Positions 35,765-44,476 of a DNA stretch of 64,000 nucleotides are shown here, one piece after another. The stretch covers positions 38,659 through 102,658 of the forward strand of contig JBBQJP010000011.1 in the NCBI GenBank assembly GCA_038326025.1, written 5' to 3'. The position numbers and the translations under genes are program-made. The notes under the pieces are model-generated. The model saw only the letters and a list, made by a program, of their open reading frames with translations. It did not search any database and was not told the DNA's origin. Positions within the stretch are counted from its first letter, which is position 1; each line of letters begins with the position of its first letter. The stretch is from CAISIP01 sp038326025 (GTDB lineage Bacteria > Pseudomonadota > Gammaproteobacteria > Burkholderiales > Burkholderiaceae_C).

Positions 35765-36961
35765 ATGTCCTTGTTCACCACTGTAGAAATGGCCCCGCGC
35801 GACCCGATTCTGGGTCTGAACGAACAATTCGGCGTCGATACCAACCCCGCCAAAGTGAACCTGGGCGTCGGGGTCTATTACGACGAGAACGGCAAACTGC
35901 CCCTGCTGCAGTGTGTGCAGGAAGCCGAGAAGCAGATGATGGACTCGCCAAAGGCACGTGGTTATCTGCCGATTGACGGCATTGCCGCCTACGACAGTGC
36001 GGTCAAGGCGCTGGTCTTCGGCGCCGACTCCGAGCCGGTTCAGTCTGCGCGCGTGGCCACCGTGCAGGCAGTGGGCGGAACCGGTGGCCTGAAGATCGGT
36101 GCCGACTTCCTGAAAAAGCTCAGCCCCAACGCCCAGGTGCTGATCAGCGATCCAAGCTGGGAGAACCACCTGGCCCTGTTCACGAACGCCGGCTTCAAGG
36201 TGGCGTACTACCCTTATTACGATGCTGCCAACCGCAGCATCGACTTCACCGCCATGCAGGCCGCGCTGGACGCTGCGCCGGCCGGCACCATCGTTGTGCT
36301 GCACGCCTGCTGCCACAACCCGACCGGTTACGACATCTCGCCCGAGCAGTGGGACCAGGTCGTGGCGACCTGCAAGGCGCGCAAGCTGACGCCGTTCCTG
36401 GACATGGCTTACCAGGGTTTCGGTTACGGCCTGACCGAAGACGGCGCCGCGGTGCAAAAATTTGTCGCTGCCGGCCTGAGCTTTCTGGTGTCGACCAGTT
36501 TCAGCAAGAGCTTCAGCCTGTACGGTGAACGTGTCGGCGCACTGAGTGTGTTGTGCCAGGACAAGGACGAGGCCGCACGCGTGCTCAGCCAGCTCAAGAT
36601 CGTCATCCGCACCAATTACAGCAACCCGCCCACCCACGGTGGTGCCGTGGTCGCCGCGGTATTGGCCGACCCGAAGCTGCGTGCCTTGTGGGAGCAGGAA
36701 CTCGGTGCAATGCGGGTGCGCATCAAGGCCATGCGCCAGAAGCTGGTCGATGGCCTTAAAGCTGCCGGTGTAAAGCAGGACATGGGTTTCATCACCACGC
36801 AAATCGGCATGTTCAGCTATTCGGGCCTGACCAAGGACCAGATGGTGCGCCTGCGCAACGAGTTCGGTGTCTATGGCACCGACACCGGCCGCATGTGTGT
36901 GGCCGCGCTCAACGAGAAGAACATCGACCACGTCTGCGCGTCGATCGCCAAAGTCATCTAA
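35765..36961 (+). CDS. tyrB: Aromatic/aspartate aminotransferase (class I, PLP)
   Basis: A 398-residue aminotransferase of the Ia branch. Motifs are NLGVGVYYDENGKLPLL, SDPSWENHLALF, HACCHNPTGYDIS with the PLP-interacting Asn, the Asp of DMAYQGFGYG, the PLP Lys in STSFSKSFSLYGERVG near residue 246, and the substrate Arg in GRMCVAALN near 384. It transaminates aspartate and aromatic amino acids with 2-oxoglutarate. The symbol follows usage for this uvrB neighbour in Burkholderiales; strict substrate preference (AspC versus TyrB) cannot be read from sequence. Confidence 0.9.
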   Translation: MSLFTTVEMAPRDPILGLNEQFGVDTNPAKVNLGVGVYYDENGKLPLLQCVQEAEKQMMDSPKARGYLPIDGIAAYDSAVKALVFGADSEPVQSARVATVQAVGGTGGLKIGADFLKKLSPNAQVLISDPSWENHLALFTNAGFKVAYYPYYDAANRSIDFTAMQAALDAAPAGTIVVLHACCHNPTGYDISPEQWDQVVATCKARKLTPFLDMAYQGFGYGLTEDGAAVQKFVAAGLSFLVSTSFSKSFSLYGERVGALSVLCQDKDEAARVLSQLKIVIRTNYSNPPTHGGAVVAAVLADPKLRALWEQELGAMRVRIKAMRQKLVDGLKAAGVKQDMGFITTQIGMFSYSGLTKDQMVRLRNEFGVYGTDTGRMCVAALNEKNIDHVCASIAKVI

Positions 36962-36975
36962 GCTGGAGCCGCGGC

Positions 36976-37566
36976 GTGGCGCCGACGCTGCTGACCGACC
37001 CGCTGGCGCGCCGGTTCATCCTTGAGGCGCTACAAAACCCGCATAACCGCGAAATCCTGCGGCGGCTGCCGTCGCTGCATTTGCCCGACGCCTGGCTGGT
37101 GGCAGGCTGCCTGTTCCAGACCGTCTGGAATCTGCAGGCCGGGCGCGCACCCACAACCGGCATCAAGGACTACGACCTTTTCTACTTCGACCGCTCCGAC
37201 CTGTCGGAGCAGGCCGAAGCCGCGATCGGCGCGCGTGTCGACGCCTGCTTCGCCGACCTGGATGTCACGATCGAGGCCAAGAACCAGGCGCGGGTCCATA
37301 CCTGGTATCCCGAGTGGTTCGGCAAGCCTTATGCGGCACTGCATTCATCACGCAACGGCATCGAGCGTTTCCTGGTGCCCTGCACCTGTGTCGGTCTGCA
37401 GCCGGGCGGTGATGGCACGCCCTTGCTGTATGCGCCCTACGGCCTCGACACCTTGTACCGCGGCATCCTGCGCCCGAATCCGCTGATCGACCACCGCGAG
37501 CTGTTCAGGCAAAAGGCTGCCAGCTACCGCGCGCGCTGGAATTGGCTGCAGGTAGTTGAGGATTGA
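36976..37566 (+). CDS. Nucleotidyltransferase-like protein (DUF925 / NTP_transf_9 family)
   Basis: A 196-residue protein with AWLVAGCLFQTVWNLQAG near residues 35-52, then GIKDYDLFYFDRSDLS near 58, where the DYD pair matches the two metal Asp of nucleotidyltransferase-fold proteins of the DUF925 family. Members resemble tRNA-CCA-adding/kanamycin transferases in fold, but their substrate is unknown. The GTG at 36976 has TGGAG 7 bases upstream and starts 14 bases after the aminotransferase stop, so it is likely in the same transcript. Confidence 0.82.
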   Translation: MAPTLLTDPLARRFILEALQNPHNREILRRLPSLHLPDAWLVAGCLFQTVWNLQAGRAPTTGIKDYDLFYFDRSDLSEQAEAAIGARVDACFADLDVTIEAKNQARVHTWYPEWFGKPYAALHSSRNGIERFLVPCTCVGLQPGGDGTPLLYAPYGLDTLYRGILRPNPLIDHRELFRQKAASYRARWNWLQVVED

Positions 37567-37612
37567 AACCCGGGCCCAGAACACATCCGGCGCAGACAAC
37601 TTTGACGGGCTG

Positions 37613-39352
37613 TCAATGCGAATGTTTCGGCACTTCAGAGCCGCGGCATCCGACGAGAAAGTCGAAGTCGCAGCCTTCATCCGCCTGCAGCACCCGGTCG
37701 ATGTAAAGCTGCTGGTAGCCGGACTTTAGCTTGCCGGCTGGCGGGCCCTGCCACTCGGCCAGGCGTCGTGCCATCTCTTCGTCACTGATCTCCAGGTCCA
37801 GCTTGCCGGCCCGGCTGTCGAGCACGATCCAGTCACCGTCGCGCACGATGGCGAGCGGCCCACCGGCTGCGGCTTCGGGCGCCACATGCAGCACCACCGT
37901 GCCATAGGCGGTGCCACTCATGCGCGCATCCGAGATGCGCACCATGTCGGTGATGCCCTGCGCCAACAACTTGGGCGGCAGCCCCATGTTGCCGACCTCG
38001 GCCATGCCCGGGTAACCCTTGGGCCCGCAGTTCTTGAGCACCATCACCGAGTTGGCATCCACGTCCAGATCGGGGTCGCCGATACGGGCCTTGTAGTGGT
38101 CGAAGTCTTCGAACACCACCGCCTTGCCGCGGTGCTGCATCAGCGCCGGCGTGGCGGCCGACGGTTTGAGCACGGCCCCCCGCGGCGCCAGATTACCGCG
38201 CAGGATGCACATGCTGCCATCCGCCACCAGCGGCTTGTCCAAGGGGCGGATGACCTCGTCGTTATGAATTGGCGCCTCCTTGACGTTGTCCCAGATGGCC
38301 TGGCCATTGACCGTCAGTGCATTTTTGTGTGGCAGCAAACCGGCTTCACCCATGCGGCGCAACACGCCCGGCAAACCGCCGGCGTAGTAGAACTCCTCCA
38401 TAAGAAAGCGGCCCGATGGCTGCAGGTCGACCAGCGTCGGCGTGCCGCGGCCGATCCGGGTCCAGTCCTCCAGTTCCAGCTCCACACCGATGCGTCCGGC
38501 AATCGCCTTGAGGTGGATCACGGCATTGGTCGAACCTCCAATAGCGGCATTGACCCGGATCGCGTTTTCGAACGCTTCGCGTGTCAGCACCTTGGACAGC
38601 TTGAGGTCTTCCCAGACCATGTCAACGATGCGCATGCCCGACATATGGGCCAGCACATAACGCCGCGCATCCACCGCCGGAATCGCCGCGTTGTGCGGCA
38701 GCGACGTGCCCAGTGCTTCGGCCATGCAGGCCATGGTCGAGGCGGTTCCCATGGTGTTGCAGGTGCCGGCCGAACGCGACATGCCGGCTTCGGCCGACAT
38801 GAACTCGTGCAGGCTGATCTTGCCGGCCTTGACCGCTTCATGCAGTTGCCAGACCACGGTGCCCGAGCCGATGTCGCGACCTTCGTGCTTGCCGTTGAGC
38901 ATGGGTCCACCGGTCACAACGATGGTGGGGATGTCGCAGCTGGCTGCGCCCATCAGCAGTGCGGGCGTGGTCTTGTCGCAGCCGACCAGCAACACCACCG
39001 CATCCATCGGATTGCCGCGGATCGACTCCTCGACGTCCATGCTGGCAAGGTTGCGCGTCAGCATCGCGGTGGGTCGCAAATTCGATTCGCCGTTCGAGAA
39101 CACCGGAAACTCGACCGGGAACCCACCCGCCTCCGACACACCCCGTTTCACATGCTCGGCAATCTTGCGGAAATGCGCATTACACGGCGTCAGTTCGGAC
39201 CAGGTATTGCAGATGCCGATGATGGGCTTGCCCTGGAACTCATGGTCCGGAATGCCCTGGTTCTTCATCCAGCTGCGGTACATGAAGCCGTTCTTGTCCT
39301 GAGCGCCAAACCAGGCAGCGGAACGCAAAGGGGGTTTTTTCGGATTCGCCAT
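37613..39352 (-). CDS. IlvD/Edd family dehydratase (probable L-arabinonate or related sugar-acid dehydratase)
   Basis: A 579-residue Fe-S dehydratase. Cluster cysteines are in GICNTWSELTPCNAH, LLVGCDKTTPALLMG and SAGTCNTMGTAST; the active Ser region is SDARMSGTAYGTVVLHV near the C-terminus. The wording follows L-arabinonate/D-galactonate-type enzymes more than dihydroxyacid dehydratase IlvD. It should dehydrate an aldonic acid to a 2-keto-3-deoxy acid. It is divergent from the LysR gene and about 1.2 kb from the galactonate dehydratase gene, giving a sugar-acid locus. The exact sugar cannot be settled. Confidence 0.85.
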   Translation of the reverse strand: MANPKKPPLRSAAWFGAQDKNGFMYRSWMKNQGIPDHEFQGKPIIGICNTWSELTPCNAHFRKIAEHVKRGVSEAGGFPVEFPVFSNGESNLRPTAMLTRNLASMDVEESIRGNPMDAVVLLVGCDKTTPALLMGAASCDIPTIVVTGGPMLNGKHEGRDIGSGTVVWQLHEAVKAGKISLHEFMSAEAGMSRSAGTCNTMGTASTMACMAEALGTSLPHNAAIPAVDARRYVLAHMSGMRIVDMVWEDLKLSKVLTREAFENAIRVNAAIGGSTNAVIHLKAIAGRIGVELELEDWTRIGRGTPTLVDLQPSGRFLMEEFYYAGGLPGVLRRMGEAGLLPHKNALTVNGQAIWDNVKEAPIHNDEVIRPLDKPLVADGSMCILRGNLAPRGAVLKPSAATPALMQHRGKAVVFEDFDHYKARIGDPDLDVDANSVMVLKNCGPKGYPGMAEVGNMGLPPKLLAQGITDMVRISDARMSGTAYGTVVLHVAPEAAAGGPLAIVRDGDWIVLDSRAGKLDLEISDEEMARRLAEWQGPPAGKLKSGYQQLYIDRVLQADEGCDFDFLVGCRGSEVPKHSH

Positions 39353-39473
39353 GTCAGGTCCTTACAGAAATAGGTTCGCGCCAGACCCGGCAAGTCCGGA
39401 CTATTCCGACACCGGGCGCGCAGCGAGCGCATGGTAGCCGCAGTAGATATACAGTACAAATGATTATTCAGTC

Positions 39474-39492
39474 CATAAAGATATGTTTTATG
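39474..39492. promoter_or_regulatory. Possible operator between the sugar-acid dehydratase and LysR genes
   Basis: CATAAA and TTTATG form a perfect dyad with 7 bases between, in the AT-rich middle of the 171-base divergent region, 31 bases before the LysR start codon. LysR-type regulators commonly bind such dyads and repress themselves while activating the divergent gene. It does not fit the strict T-N11-A spacing, so this is tentative. Confidence 0.35.
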
Positions 39493-39523
39493 ACATGTCT
39501 TCTCCTCTGCGCACCCTCACACC

Positions 39524-40486
39524 ATGGACCACGCTGATTCCACACCGCCATTCGAAACCCGGCTCAAGACCCGGCAGCTGACGCTGTTGCTGGCACTGGA
39601 CCAGACACGCAACCTGCACCAGGCCGCGCGGCAAACCTGCATGAGCCAGCCGGCGGCATCAAAAATGCTGCGCGACATCGAAACCTTGCTCGGTGTTCCC
39701 TTGTTCGACCGTCTGCCACGCGGCATACGCCCCACGCCCTACGGTGACACGATGATCCGCCATGTGCGTTTGGCGATGCACAACCTGCGACAAGGCCAGG
39801 AGTCGGTGAGGGCCTTGCGCGCAGGCCTGTCCGGGATGGTACGTGTGGGGACCATCGTTACCGCATCGACCACGCTGGTGCCTCAGGCCGTATTGCGCGC
39901 CAAAGCTGTGGCCCCTGGCCTGGTGATCCAGATCCAGGTCGATACCAGCGACCAGTTGCTGCAGCGCCTGTCCGCAGGAAGCCTCGACTTTCTGATCGCG
40001 CGTTTGCATTCGCAGGAAGACGAGTCGACCATGTTGTATGAGGACTTGTCGGAGGAGGTCGACTGCGCCGTGGGCCGGGTCGGACATCCGCTGCTGCAAC
40101 AGCCACAGCTGACGCTGACCGAACTCGCGCAGGCCGCCTGGATCCTGTCGCCGCGCGGCAGCATCCTGCGCCACCGCTTTGACCTGATGTTCCGGCGCGC
40201 GCGGCTGGAGCCACCGACCAACGTAGTGGAAACCACGGTGCTGTCGGTGGTCATTAGCCTGCTGCAACACTCCGACTTTTTGCATGTGATGCCTCTGGAG
40301 GTGGCGCGTCCCTATGTGGCTGGCGCGCAAATGGCGGTGTTGCCGATCGATCTGCCGTGCCAGATGGACAGCTTCGGCATCGTCACACCACGTGACCAGA
40401 GCCTGTCCGGCGGCGCCAGGCTGTTGCTGGATCAGATTCGCGCCGTGGCATTGGAACTCGGCCAGACGACCGCAGGTCGACACTGA
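39524..40486 (+). CDS. LysR-type transcriptional regulator
   Basis: A 320-residue regulator. The winged helix is at residues about 14-72 (LTLLLALDQTRNLHQAARQ; SQPAASKMLRDIETLLGVPLF), followed by a periplasmic-binding-protein-like effector domain from residue 100. It lies between two sugar-acid dehydratase genes, divergent from one and convergent with the other, and so probably responds to an aldonic acid (the GbpR/GalR-type role). No frameshift or truncation seen. Confidence 0.88.
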   Translation: MDHADSTPPFETRLKTRQLTLLLALDQTRNLHQAARQTCMSQPAASKMLRDIETLLGVPLFDRLPRGIRPTPYGDTMIRHVRLAMHNLRQGQESVRALRAGLSGMVRVGTIVTASTTLVPQAVLRAKAVAPGLVIQIQVDTSDQLLQRLSAGSLDFLIARLHSQEDESTMLYEDLSEEVDCAVGRVGHPLLQQPQLTLTELAQAAWILSPRGSILRHRFDLMFRRARLEPPTNVVETTVLSVVISLLQHSDFLHVMPLEVARPYVAGAQMAVLPIDLPCQMDSFGIVTPRDQSLSGGARLLLDQIRAVALELGQTTAGRH

Positions 40487-40564
40487 CGCGCCCCTGGGGC
40501 AGCAGCTCCGCAATACGCGACGGCGCGCAATTGACGCGTCATGGCGGAGTTGCGCTGCACGGCG

Positions 40565-41713
40565 TCACCATTCGGCAATGCTGCCGTCGGCATGGCGCCA
40601 GATCGGGTTACGCCAATCGGGCGCATTGCGGCTGGCCGCCACCACCCGCTCTTCATCGACCTCGACCCCCAGACCAGGCCGGGGCAACGCATGGATGTAA
40701 CCCTGGTCGATGCGAAAGTCGTCCTTGTTGATCACATAGTCGAGCAACTCGGCGCCGCGGTTGTAGTGAATGCCCATGCTCTGCTCCTGCAGTACCGCGT
40801 TGTGGGCGACAAAATCGATCTGCAGGCATGCCGCCAGCGCCACCGGCCCGAGCGGGCAATGCGGCGCAAAGGCCACATCGTAGGCCTCGGCCATGGCGGC
40901 AATCTTGTGGCACTCGGTGATGCCACCGGCATGCGACAGGTCAGGTTGCAGGATGCTTATGCCCCCATCCTGCAACACCCGTTTGAACTCGAAGCGCGAA
41001 TACATGCGTTCGCCGGCGGCCAGCGGAATCGAGGTCGCCTCGGCCAACCGCGGGTAAAGCTCGGCCTGCTCAGCCAACACCGGTTCCTCGACGAACAGCG
41101 GGCGATACGGCTCAAGCTCGCGCAGCAAGACCTTGGCCATCGGTACCGCCACGCGGCCGTGGAAATCCAGCCCGAAATCCACCGTCATGCCGAGTGCGTC
41201 GCGCACCGCCGCCACCTTGGCAATCGCGGCATCGACCGCACGTGGCGAATCGAGCATGGCCATTTCTTCGGTGCCGTTGAGCTTGAAGGTGTCAAAGCCC
41301 CCTCCCATCAGCTTTCGCATGCCTTCAACCACATCGGCCGGACGGTCGCCGCCGACCCAGCTGTAGACCTTCATCCGGTCGCGCACCTTGCCACCCAGCA
41401 ACTCGTAAACCGGAACCCCCAGCGCCTTGCCCTTGATGTCCCACAAGGCCTGGTCGATGCCGGCGATGGCGCTCATCAGAATCGCACCACCCCGGTAGAA
41501 GTTGCTGCGATACATCATCTGCCAGTGGTCATTGATGCGCGACGCATCCTGGCCAATGAGGTCTCGCGCGAATTCCTGCACCGCCGTCTCGACCGTGCGT
41601 GCGCGGCCTTCGACGACGGCCTCACCCCAGCCATGAACGCCCTCATCGGTCTCGATTTTGACAAACATCCATCGGGGCGGAACGCGGTAGGTGAGGATTC
41701 GGGTGATTTTCAT
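40565..41713 (-). CDS. dgoD: D-galactonate dehydratase (enolase superfamily)
   Basis: A 382-residue mandelate-racemase-like enzyme from the ATG at 41713 (MKITRILTYRVPPRWMFVK), the normal DgoD start. The capping domain is followed by the barrel with metal ligands Asp in DFGLDFHGRV, Glu in LFVEEPV and Glu in GERMYSRF, and the base His in APHCPLGPVA. DgoD converts D-galactonate to 2-keto-3-deoxygalactonate. Together with the IlvD/Edd dehydratase it makes two different dehydratases at one locus; no KDGal kinase or aldolase is present here. Confidence 0.88.
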   Translation of the reverse strand: MKITRILTYRVPPRWMFVKIETDEGVHGWGEAVVEGRARTVETAVQEFARDLIGQDASRINDHWQMMYRSNFYRGGAILMSAIAGIDQALWDIKGKALGVPVYELLGGKVRDRMKVYSWVGGDRPADVVEGMRKLMGGGFDTFKLNGTEEMAMLDSPRAVDAAIAKVAAVRDALGMTVDFGLDFHGRVAVPMAKVLLRELEPYRPLFVEEPVLAEQAELYPRLAEATSIPLAAGERMYSRFEFKRVLQDGGISILQPDLSHAGGITECHKIAAMAEAYDVAFAPHCPLGPVALAACLQIDFVAHNAVLQEQSMGIHYNRGAELLDYVINKDDFRIDQGYIHALPRPGLGVEVDEERVVAASRNAPDWRNPIWRHADGSIAEW

Positions 41714-41829
41714 GTTCGGATCGAGTTTGACAGGAGAGAAATAATGCGGCCGGACTCCCGACACAATTGTCGGCAGGCTTCAGGTTCGATCAGTACATGT
41801 ATGGGGCTTGCCCACAAAGGCGACCCGTC

Positions 41830-43068
41830 TCAGCGCACCAGCTGGTTGAGCTGGATGATCGGCAACATCACCGCCAGCACGATCAGCATCACGACCAGGC
41901 CCATGGCCACGATCAGCAGCGGCTCCAGGATCGTCGCCAGCTGCATCGCGCGGCGCTGCACGTCGGCGCTGAGCTGGGCGGCCACGCGCTGGAGCATCAG
42001 CGGCAACTGGCCGGTCTGCTCGCCCAGACGCGCAAACATCGACAACATTGGCGGAAAACGTTTGTGCCGACCCAGCGCCGAGGCGATCGGCGCGCCTTCG
42101 CGCACCAGCACCAAGGCGGCCAGGGCATCGGCACGCATGGCCCGGTTGTTCAGGGTTTCCGCAGCTGACTGCAAGGCCTTGAGGATGGGGACACCCGCCG
42201 CCGCCAGCATGGCCAGGGTGTTGGCAAATCGCGCCGCGTTGTAGCCACGCGCCAGGCGTCCAATCAGCGGCAAGGTCAGCCAGGTCGCATCAAAACGCTG
42301 GCGCACGGCCTCGGCGCGCAACGCCTGACGCAAGCCGGCGGCCGCCAGCAGCAAGCCGGCCAACACCCACAGGCCGTAATTGCGCACCAAGGCGCTGGCG
42401 GACAGCATCAGCACGGTCAGCGTCGGCAGGCTTTGTTTGGTACCGGCGAACACATTGGCCACCTGCGGCACCACATAGGCCACCAGAAAGGTGACGATCA
42501 GGATCGCAACCACGGTCACGATGCCCGGGTACAAAGCGGCGCCGATCAACCGACTCTTGAGCTGCTGCTGTTCAGCCAGATCGTCGGCCAGGCGTTCGAG
42601 CACCAGTCCCAGGTTGCCGCTGTTTTCCCCGGCACCGATCACCGCGACATAGATGCCCGAAAACTCGCGCGGATATTGCGCCAGTGCCTTGGCAAAACCA
42701 CTGCCTGCATTGACCTCGGCACGCAGCGCCGCGACCAGATTGCGCTGGCGCGGGTCTTCAGCCTCGTCGCTCAAGGCTGTCAGCGCACGCTCGAGCGGCA
42801 AACTGGCCGACACCAGGCTGGCAAGTTGGCGCGTCCAGACGGCAAGCGCTGCAGCGCCGAACACGCGCGGCGTGAACCAGCCGGGCGACTGCACAACACC
42901 GGATGGGTCGTCGGAGCTGGCGCTGCCACCACCGACCTGGGCCACCTGAAGCGGCACCAGCGCCTGCGCGCGCAAGGCAGCGCGCGCTGCGCGGGCCGTT
43001 TCGGCGTCGATGACGCCCTTGCGCGTTGCGCCCAACGCGTCGATGGCTTCGAACGAATAGGCAGGCAT
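41830..43068 (-). CDS. gspF: Type II secretion inner-membrane protein GspF
   Basis: A 412-residue platform protein with two tandem T2SSF domains and three membrane segments (near residues 175, 225 and 385: LIVTFLVAYVVPQVANVF; VLAGLLLAAAGL; IVAMGLVVMLIVLAVMLPI). N-terminal MPAYSFEAIDALGATRKGVID is typical. It contacts the GspE ATPase and the pseudopilus. Last gene of the gspG-to-gspF run, 12 bases after gspE. Confidence 0.94.
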   Translation of the reverse strand: MPAYSFEAIDALGATRKGVIDAETARAARAALRAQALVPLQVAQVGGGSASSDDPSGVVQSPGWFTPRVFGAAALAVWTRQLASLVSASLPLERALTALSDEAEDPRQRNLVAALRAEVNAGSGFAKALAQYPREFSGIYVAVIGAGENSGNLGLVLERLADDLAEQQQLKSRLIGAALYPGIVTVVAILIVTFLVAYVVPQVANVFAGTKQSLPTLTVLMLSASALVRNYGLWVLAGLLLAAAGLRQALRAEAVRQRFDATWLTLPLIGRLARGYNAARFANTLAMLAAAGVPILKALQSAAETLNNRAMRADALAALVLVREGAPIASALGRHKRFPPMLSMFARLGEQTGQLPLMLQRVAAQLSADVQRRAMQLATILEPLLIVAMGLVVMLIVLAVMLPIIQLNQLVR

Positions 43069-43080
43069 GGCGATTGGCGG

Positions 43081-44469
43081 TCAGTCGCGCGTAACGCGCA
43101 GCACCTCTTCGGGCGCCGTGATACCTGCCGCGACCAGGCGTTCGCCGTCGTTGCGCATCAGCTGCATGCCGCCAGCGATGGCTGCAGCCCGGATTTCGGA
43201 CTCCGGCGCCTGGCGATGGATCTGGTCGCGGATGGCCGCATCCGCCACCAGCAGTTCATAAACGCCGGTGCGACCGGCGTATCCACTCTGGCCGCACTGA
43301 TCGCAACCCTTGCCGCCGCAAATGAGGCACCATTTGCGCACCAGGCGCTGGGCCAGCACACCCAGCAGTGACGAGCTGAGCAAAAACGGCTCGACACCCA
43401 TGTCGATGAGTCGGGTCACGGCGCTGGCCGCATCGTTGGTATGCAGCGTGGCCAGCACCAGATGGCCGGTGAGCGAAGCCTGAATGGCGATCTGCGCGGT
43501 CTCGAAGTCACGGATCTCGCCGATCATGATGACGTCCGGGTCCTGACGCAAAATGGCACGCAATGCGGTGGCGAAATTCAGATCGATGCGGGCGTTGACC
43601 TGGGTCTGGCCGATGCCCGAGAGTTCGTATTCGATCGGGTCCTCGACCGTCATGATGTTGGTGTGTGCGGCATCGAGCCGGCTCAGCGCTGCATACAACG
43701 TGGTGGTCTTGCCCGATCCGGTCGGGCCGGTTACCAGGATGATGCCGTGCGGCTGGCCGATCAACTTCTGGAACCGCTGCAGGGTCTGACCCTCCATGCC
43801 CACCGATTCCAGGTTCAGGCGCGAACCGGATTTGTCCAGCAGGCGCAACACGGCCCGCTCACCCTGCGCACTGGGCAAGGTGCTGACACGCACATCCACC
43901 GCCCGGGTGCCGATGCGCAGGCTGATACGCCCGTCCTGCGGCAAACGCTTCTCGGAAATGTCGAGCTCGGCCATGATCTTCAGGCGCGAGATCAGTGCGG
44001 CATGCAGCGCACGATTGGGCTGCACCACCTCGCGCAAGCTGCCGTCGACACGAAAGCGCACGCTGCTGTGCCGCTCGTAAGGCTCGATATGGATGTCGCT
44101 GGCACCTTCGCGCGCGGCCTGCGTCAGCAAGGCGTTAAGCAGCCGGATGATGGGCGCGTCGTCCGCCGCCTCGAGCAGATCCTCTACCGCCGGCAGTTCC
44201 TGCATCATGCGCTGCAGGTCGACGTCCGAGGCGACCTCGCTGGCCACCAACGCGGCGCTCGATTCGCCCTGTGAGTACGCCGCGCTGATGCGCTGCACCA
44301 GCGACTCGGCGTCCATGGCGGCGAGCTGTGCACCCGGAAATTTGCGCAGCACTTCGCCCACCGCAGCGTGGGACGAACGCGGATGCACCACCAACGTCAG
44401 CAGGCTGCCGTCTTCCTCCAGCAGCAACTGGTGGGAACGGGCAAACCCATAGGGCAAGGGAAAACGCAT
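43081..44469 (-). CDS. gspE: Type II secretion ATPase GspE
   Basis: A 462-residue secretion ATPase from the ATG at 44469 (MRFPLPYGFARSHQLLLEED); the open frame to 44577 overlaps gspD and looks non-coding. N-terminal GspE domain, then EGASDIHIEPYE, Walker A GPTGSGKTTTLYAALS, DPDVIMIGEIRD (Walker B) and the His box HLVLATLHTNDA. A CxxC...CxxC zinc motif is in WCLICGGKGCDQCG. It powers pseudopilus assembly from the cytoplasm. Confidence 0.95.
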   Translation of the reverse strand: MRFPLPYGFARSHQLLLEEDGSLLTLVVHPRSSHAAVGEVLRKFPGAQLAAMDAESLVQRISAAYSQGESSAALVASEVASDVDLQRMMQELPAVEDLLEAADDAPIIRLLNALLTQAAREGASDIHIEPYERHSSVRFRVDGSLREVVQPNRALHAALISRLKIMAELDISEKRLPQDGRISLRIGTRAVDVRVSTLPSAQGERAVLRLLDKSGSRLNLESVGMEGQTLQRFQKLIGQPHGIILVTGPTGSGKTTTLYAALSRLDAAHTNIMTVEDPIEYELSGIGQTQVNARIDLNFATALRAILRQDPDVIMIGEIRDFETAQIAIQASLTGHLVLATLHTNDAASAVTRLIDMGVEPFLLSSSLLGVLAQRLVRKWCLICGGKGCDQCGQSGYAGRTGVYELLVADAAIRDQIHRQAPESEIRAAAIAGGMQLMRNDGERLVAAGITAPEEVLRVTRD

Positions 44470-44476
44470 GCGCGCC

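Noticed and set aside
33615..35786. 723-codon plus-strand frame opposite uvrB
   Set aside because: His/Gln/Arg-rich composition typical of an antisense shadow; UvrB on the other strand is unambiguous.
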